Position numbers and translations under genes: made by a program. From Mixophyes australis (lineage: Eukaryota > Chordata > Amphibia > Anura > Limnodynastidae), in contig JAVHZZ010000004.1 in assembly GCA_036250195.1 (NCBI GenBank), positions 322,364,628 to 322,428,627 of the forward strand: a DNA stretch of 64,000 nucleotides, read 5' to 3'. Position 1 is the stretch's first letter; every line of letters begins with the position of its first letter. Of this stretch, positions 59,241-64,000 are shown one piece after another. Under the pieces are notes generated by a model, which was given only the letters and a program-made list of their open reading frames with translations, had not been told where the DNA came from and did not search any database.

Positions 59241-59637
59241 TCTCCTACTCTTCTCTAGACTGATGCAGGGCTATGGTCGCTTGTTGTCTTTTGGGGAAAG
59301 AGCGCAAAGGGATTTCACCTAATTTTTCCTGTAAGGTGGACCTGATTGGTTGTTGGTACCATGAGGTTTTACCTTTGCTTGTGGCTCAAGTTTCTCCTTT
59401 TTTTTCCTTTTCTTCTTTCTTTGTTTCTATTTCTTTTCTTTGCACTCTTTCTTTGCCTTCAGTTGGCTATGGATTCCTGGCACTTTAGTCTATGTAACTT
59501 GTGCTTGTCCATGTCCCCTTCTGTACGGGGCCCCTGTACCTCACATGTGTTGCTTTGGTTGTGCGGCTCTGTGTGCACGAAACAGTTTGATTCTTCTTCC
59601 TGCCTTTTTAGTTCAAGGGACACCACTGCAGATCTGA

Positions 59638-60130
59638 GTGGTTGACTACTCCTTCGTGCACTGGGCTGCTTTACATCAGGCAGCCAGAGGCACTTCCTCC
59701 TCCCTGGGGTCTGTAGTGGTTTCTTGTTTGGGTCAGCGAGGTTGTGTTGGCCAGGATTTAGGGGGCTCATGTCCAGTGAAATTTCCAGGAGTGGGGTACC
59801 CCAAGTTTTGGTTATCTATCTTGGGGGTAACGACTTTGGCCATGTTAAATCCATGAAGCAGTTTGACCATGTCTCTTGGCCCGGGTTGTTCATATGCTGG
59901 TCCAACAAAGTTTCCCGGTGGGTGTGGTGGTGGAGGATGGTGGATAAAGCATAGATGAAGGTTAATGCTGTTAATGCTCCCTGGATGGTTTGCAGATTGA
60001 GCACCCTTTAAATAGATTTCAGAGTGTTAACCTCTTGATGTCTTGATGAGGTGCATTTGACTGAAGATGGTCTGGGTCTTTTTATTAGATGGATTTTTGG
60101 AGTTTGCGAAGCAAGGATTTAGGTATGGTG
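59638..60130 (+). pseudogene. SGNH hydrolase-like domain of the DIRS/Ngaro-like element
   Basis: Four family blocks are in order across frameshifts. VDYSFVHWA carries the nucleophile Ser (59650-59652), where relatives have GHS. GSARLCWPGFRG is the Gly block. PQVLVIYLGGNDFG carries the Asn-Asp block (59829-59834). DEVHLTEDGL gives the DxxH pair (Asp 60045-60047, His 60054-60056). SGNH enzymes are esterases or lipases, and their role in retroelements is unknown. The GHS to DYS change, frameshifts and stops mean it is not functional. Confidence 0.65.
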
Positions 60131-60239
60131 GTGGCCTGGGTTCGTGAGGAAACCAGGCGTGGCCGAGAAACAGTATGCAGTCGGCGGGAAAGGTTGGTGG
60201 GGCGCATTTTACTTTTAATCAAGCATTATAAATTACATT

Positions 60240-62770
60240 TTCTATTATTTTGCTATTACTGGAGTAAGGAAAGTAAGTGGGCATCATAGATGTACAATGC
60301 CCATTAATATGCTCAGCAGCATAAGCATGGGTAGCAAATGTGACCCCAGTGAAAGAGACCAGGGAAAGGCTGGCAGCTTTTAGTCCAGGGGACAAGCAGA
60401 AGTATGTGGTTCTGGTAGCACAAGACCATTTACATAAAAAAGGGCCATTAAAGGGAAAGCAGGTGTTGTTAGAGGTGTTAGTTTTGAGACTGTGCCCTCC
60501 TGATCAAGATTATGACTATTTCCTACTATAGGACTACCCATAGGGCCAGTCACTATAATTGAACAGCCACATATAGTAGGTGGCACCATTGAGTTGATTA
60601 TATATATAGTACAAATTGAAGCCCCATCAAACTCTAAGAGCCATACCTCATCGGTAAAAACAAGAGTGGTCCAGAGTCTATTGCCCACATTCCCCCTTTG
60701 CTAGCCAGCCCATGTGCACCTCTATTCAAAGTATTAAATGCCTTCAAGTGTTCTTTATGTATCCACCTCTTGCAGGTCATTTAACAAATCATGAGTACAT
60801 AAATCAATCTCATTGCATAGAATCAGGTGCACATTTCTGTCTAATAACAGGACACCATATAAATGTCTTCCTATATGTGACAAATAATATAGGAAGACAA
60901 ACAAAATTTTGATTTCTTGAAACTGGTACGCAAGATGCAATTTGCTCAGTCTTGGAAACTGGTCTCATACCTCTATAGTAGTGATGGGTGCATAAGGGCA
61001 ACTCAAAAAACAGGTGCAAGGAAACAAAAAGTTGCAATGATCAAATGCACTTATGTACAGCTCATTACATTCTAATGTGGAATTTGGTTGGGGTAGTAAC
61101 ACTTAAGGCCTTTTTACTCCAGCAAAATTTCATAGCTAAATGTGGTTACATATATTTTGACGATTAATTTTGAAAACTTTGCTCATCTAACTCTTATCAT
61201 TGTAAATGGAAAATTGAGGAATTTTCGGTCATGCACATAATTAGCAAGACCATGCTCGACCCACATCAAACACCCATCAACTAACCAACCAGAACCCAAT
61301 TGACTGTAACACTGCACACAAATGGCTAGGCCCAAACATTTCTGCACTGTAGAAATCCAGACTGTCCTACAGAAAATGGCACAATTGACGACTATACAGA
61401 TTTATTTTTACCCTTTACATCCCACATATCTGCAACTGTTAAGAGTACTATGGTTTGTGCCTCCTTCATTTAGCTGGCATCACTTACAATGAATGCGTAG
61501 CGGACAGTCCAGCCCAATCAAGAAGTCAGATATGGTATGAAATGATTTTCATCCTTCTGGTTGAGCTTTGCTGCATTGCAGTCAGGCAAACAAGTACTTA
61601 TTGTTGCAGAAAGACTGAAATGTATCTCTGTAGTTAGCTCTGAAGGAAGTTTTGAGACACCTTCAAGGGCAGTGATAAAATTATAAACAGTAGTAGCAGA
61701 TTGTGACAGGAATGATGCAAAAATCTCATTTTATTTTAAAATGTTCTAATGTTCTAACTATTTGTATTGTACATTTGTTCTCTGAGCTAAGCAGCAGTTT
61801 CTCTCTTCTGAGTGAGAGGCAAATTGAAATGCAGACGTGATAAGAATGTATCATGGTTGCCAAGGCGGCGGTTTCCCTAGCAACTGTATCCACATAAAAG
61901 CTTATAAAAGTTCTGAAAGTATCTTTTAAGTACTTTAGGTTAGATCATTTTGTCTGTGAGACAAAAACAGTGAAGTATTCAAACTGTTTAAAGATAACAC
62001 CAATTGCTGTAAAATGTGAAGTGATTTACATTTCATTAGATTGTTTTAATTTCTGTAGCTGTAATATAGGATATGTATGTATGCAATCTGCTTGTTTTAG
62101 TATAGATTGGTCCAGAATGCAATTGATTGCTTTATGGAAGAGTTGATTGTTTTGTGGAACATTATTTTCATTTTTGGTAAAGCCAGTTTGACTCAATGTA
62201 TAGACAGTCGCATGCTAAGAAAAGCAAATGTGTGAGGTAAAAATAATTGAAGGCGGAAAGGCATACACTATACAAATAAAACCTGCTGCACTAACACCAG
62301 AGCCTGGATTTCCAATCTTTGGCACCCTTAACCTTGTCCCGTCCACTGACTACACATGTTTACATAAAACATGCTGCATTTTTGCCACTCCTGTACACAA
62401 CACAGGTAACATTTTCTTAGCTAGTATATAATTCATAAACATTTGTATGTCAGCTTATTATGGTGCCAAGTATACTATGCCTAATAATTTGGCAATACCT
62501 AGCATTAAGTAGGAATATGCCCAGCAGCATAAATAAGAAAAGTAGTAGCAATAAGCCCAACACAATAGTAATGCCCAGTGCGATACCCAGCAATAGTAAT
62601 ATGATCAGCAGTATTAAGGACAAGTAATAACATGATCAGCAGTAATTGTATGCAAATCACTGCCTTTTTGCATAGTTCATCTTCCTCTTTCCTATTCCAG
62701 ATGCCTTGCATATTTTTTATATAATTACATTTATCTTATAAAGTACTTTGAATCCCATGGGAATCTATAC
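60240..62770. other. Unannotated sequence
   Basis: No gene is recognised. 60300-60720 contains moderately long frames on both strands without a domain I know. 61900-62500 is AT-rich. Confidence 0.4.
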
Positions 62771-62774
62771 ATAT

Positions 62775-63086
62775 GGGGCCTGAGTCATTAAGGAGAGCAA
62801 AGCATAAAAAAGGAGTAACATTTGCACCTGGGCAAAACCATGTTGCATTGGATGGGGAGGTAAATTTAAATGTGGGGACAGATTTGTATTTGGGGTAGGG
62901 CATGTCCTAGGATCAACTTAAAATTTCAGTGTAGTAATAAAGCTATTAAGTATTTGTGTGCTAGATGAAAAAAACAGCCAGTATTTAACATATGTGCAAA
63001 TAATAAACTAATTTGCACCCCTTGCATTGTAACATGGTTTGTCCCAGAGAACATTTACTCCTTTTTTGCCTTAATGACTCAGGCCC
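62775..63086. mobile_element. MITE with ggggcctgagtcattaagg termini
   Basis: The left end, ggggcctgagtcattaagg followed by aaaaaaggagtaacatt, pairs with the reverse complement of the right end, gggcctgagtcattaagg followed by aaaaaaggagtaaatg. The interior is non-coding. The group is probably Harbinger-like. Confidence 0.7.
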
Positions 63087-63461
63087 ATAAGGTCTCTACA
63101 AAGATGATGATGACCATAACCTCATTGTCAAAATTATTAATATGATAACTATTTTAAAATAATATCCATATTATTTGAGATCCAAACTGGACATCAGAAG
63201 TGCCACCTGGCACATGACATGGAACATGGAGATGAGCGTGCAACTGCAGTATAGTAGCGACATGTAGACGCAAGTCAAACTTGTCTCTTTCAGATGCTGT
63301 TTTGGGTTGCACATATCTTTGAAATATGTTCTTATCAAGAGTAAATACTGTGCTTACAGAAGACAGGTGTAGGTTTCAATGTTGAGGATTGCCTCATATT
63401 TGCTCTTTATGCATTTTTATGATACATTTAAGGTTACATTGAGATGTTACTCAAAATAAAG

Positions 63462-63610
63462 CATACTTGCCAACTTTTGAAAAATAATTTCAGGGAGATT
63501 CCTCAGATAAACCTAGGTGGCCCGCCATTGAAGGGGGCGTGTCCAGTTCTGCCAAGGCGGTGTGTAGCTCCACCCATGGATGTATCTGGAGCCTATATTA
63601 ATATGTGTAG
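63462..63610. mobile_element. Partial hAT element related to 21936-22249
   Basis: It starts catacttgccaacttttga, then has ggcgtgtccagttctgcc, similar to the CpG-rich interior of the complete copy. No right end was found. Confidence 0.5.
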
Positions 63611-63892
63611 CATGGCTGAAGGGAAGGGAAGTGTTATGGAAAAGTTGGCCGTAAACCAAGGAGCGCAACAGTGAATTTACTGCTGCGATGCTTGATAGAT
63701 AATAAGGTTCCCCATGTAGAATCATAGGAGCTCAGTTGCTTGTGATAACTGGGAAGAATAAATAGAGCAAAGCAAAAAAAGCCATATTTCTGCGATAAAC
63801 ATTTTATTGCGTGGATAAATTGGCCCTAAACACTTCAACTATCAAAAATCTATAAAATTTTAACAAATACATTTCGGACTTCTAATAAATTA

Positions 63893-63916
63893 TTTAAATA
63901 AATAAATAAATAAATA
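63893..63916. repeat. (AAAT)n microsatellite
   Basis: About six aaat units in an AT-rich end region. The remainder to base 64000 shows nothing recognisable. Confidence 0.85.
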
Positions 63917-64000
63917 TATAAAAGAACAATGCAAACATATTTACTGAAATAAATATACATTTACTTAATAAAAGCTATATGCAGAGTCACTTTAAGCAAC

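Larger units (their letters stand above)
56330..60240 (+). mobile_element. DIRS/Ngaro-like (tyrosine-recombinase type) retroelement remnant
   Basis: The order is a Ser/Gly/Pro-rich gag-like region (about 56480-57460, several broken frames), RT blocks (58087-58274 and 58880-59240, split by a solo LTR) and an SGNH hydrolase block (59638-60130). The RT motifs KLRLNQHLSFPPGASVND and HCLIDFLVAGP belong to the DIRS/Ngaro type rather than to LINEs. Vertebrate Ngaro-like elements are known to carry an SGNH hydrolase. RNase H and the tyrosine recombinase are not visible; only about 400 bases separate RT from hydrolase, so they may be deleted. Terminal repeats were not identified and the ends are approximate. 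Inactive. Confidence 0.65.

Noticed and set aside
60340..60690. Possible host exon or retroviral fragment from moderately long frames on both strands
   Set aside because: No recognisable domain, splice context or homologous block in the window.

Overview
The window reads as non-coding, repeat-dense vertebrate nuclear DNA. The mix of repeats (L1/Tx1-type and L2-type LINEs, a tRNA-like SINE with an L2-like tail, a tyrosine-recombinase-type retroelement with an SGNH hydrolase domain, many hAT and Harbinger-like MITEs, Gypsy-like solo LTRs) suggests a large-genome amphibian, most likely a frog. That assignment is inference from repeat types. I see no host protein-coding gene, tRNA, rRNA, bacterial operon or CRISPR array. 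Nearly every long open frame either belongs to a transposable element or is a by-product of low-complexity sequence.

Layout, left to right. 1-2340 is the 5' part of an L2-type LINE on the minus strand, with a decayed 2A-like motif, an endonuclease block and an RT block. 4437-6520 holds decayed L1-type RT pieces broken by a hAT-like element and a complete SINE. 9100-10140 has two adjacent inverted-repeat elements, the second with a telomere-like core. 12654-15035 has a MITE and a Gypsy-like LTR whose TATA-like box was split by a hAT insertion. 15645-17626 is a hAT element carrying a large minisatellite. 17781-18617 is a retrotransposed unit that starts with the first ~36 nt of U2 snRNA. 19164-22873 is a cluster of MITEs. 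22876-24832 holds two L2 remnants. 26948-28725 is a 1.78-kb solo LTR with an in-frame 81-bp minisatellite, followed by a dead Tc1 transposase.

30185-37367 is the centrepiece: a full-length, young-looking L1/Tx1-type LINE with target-site duplications, a poly(A) tail, an ORF1 cut by one in-frame TAG, and an intact 1277-residue ORF2 with endonuclease, RT and CCHC knuckle. 40713-41556 is the truncated 3' end of a related element. From about 41.6 to 56.3 kb the sequence is mostly AT-rich with scattered MITEs, SINE pieces and microsatellites. 56330-60240 is a decayed tyrosine-recombinase-type (DIRS/Ngaro-like) retroelement with RT and SGNH hydrolase remnants, itself interrupted by a solo LTR. The right end has two more DNA-transposon remnants.

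The elements act as partners and hosts of one another rather than as a pathway. L2 LINEs share a 3' tail with the SINE. The L1-type machinery is the likely source of the poly(A)-tailed U2-headed insert. Several insertions are nested, and exact target-site duplications give their relative order.
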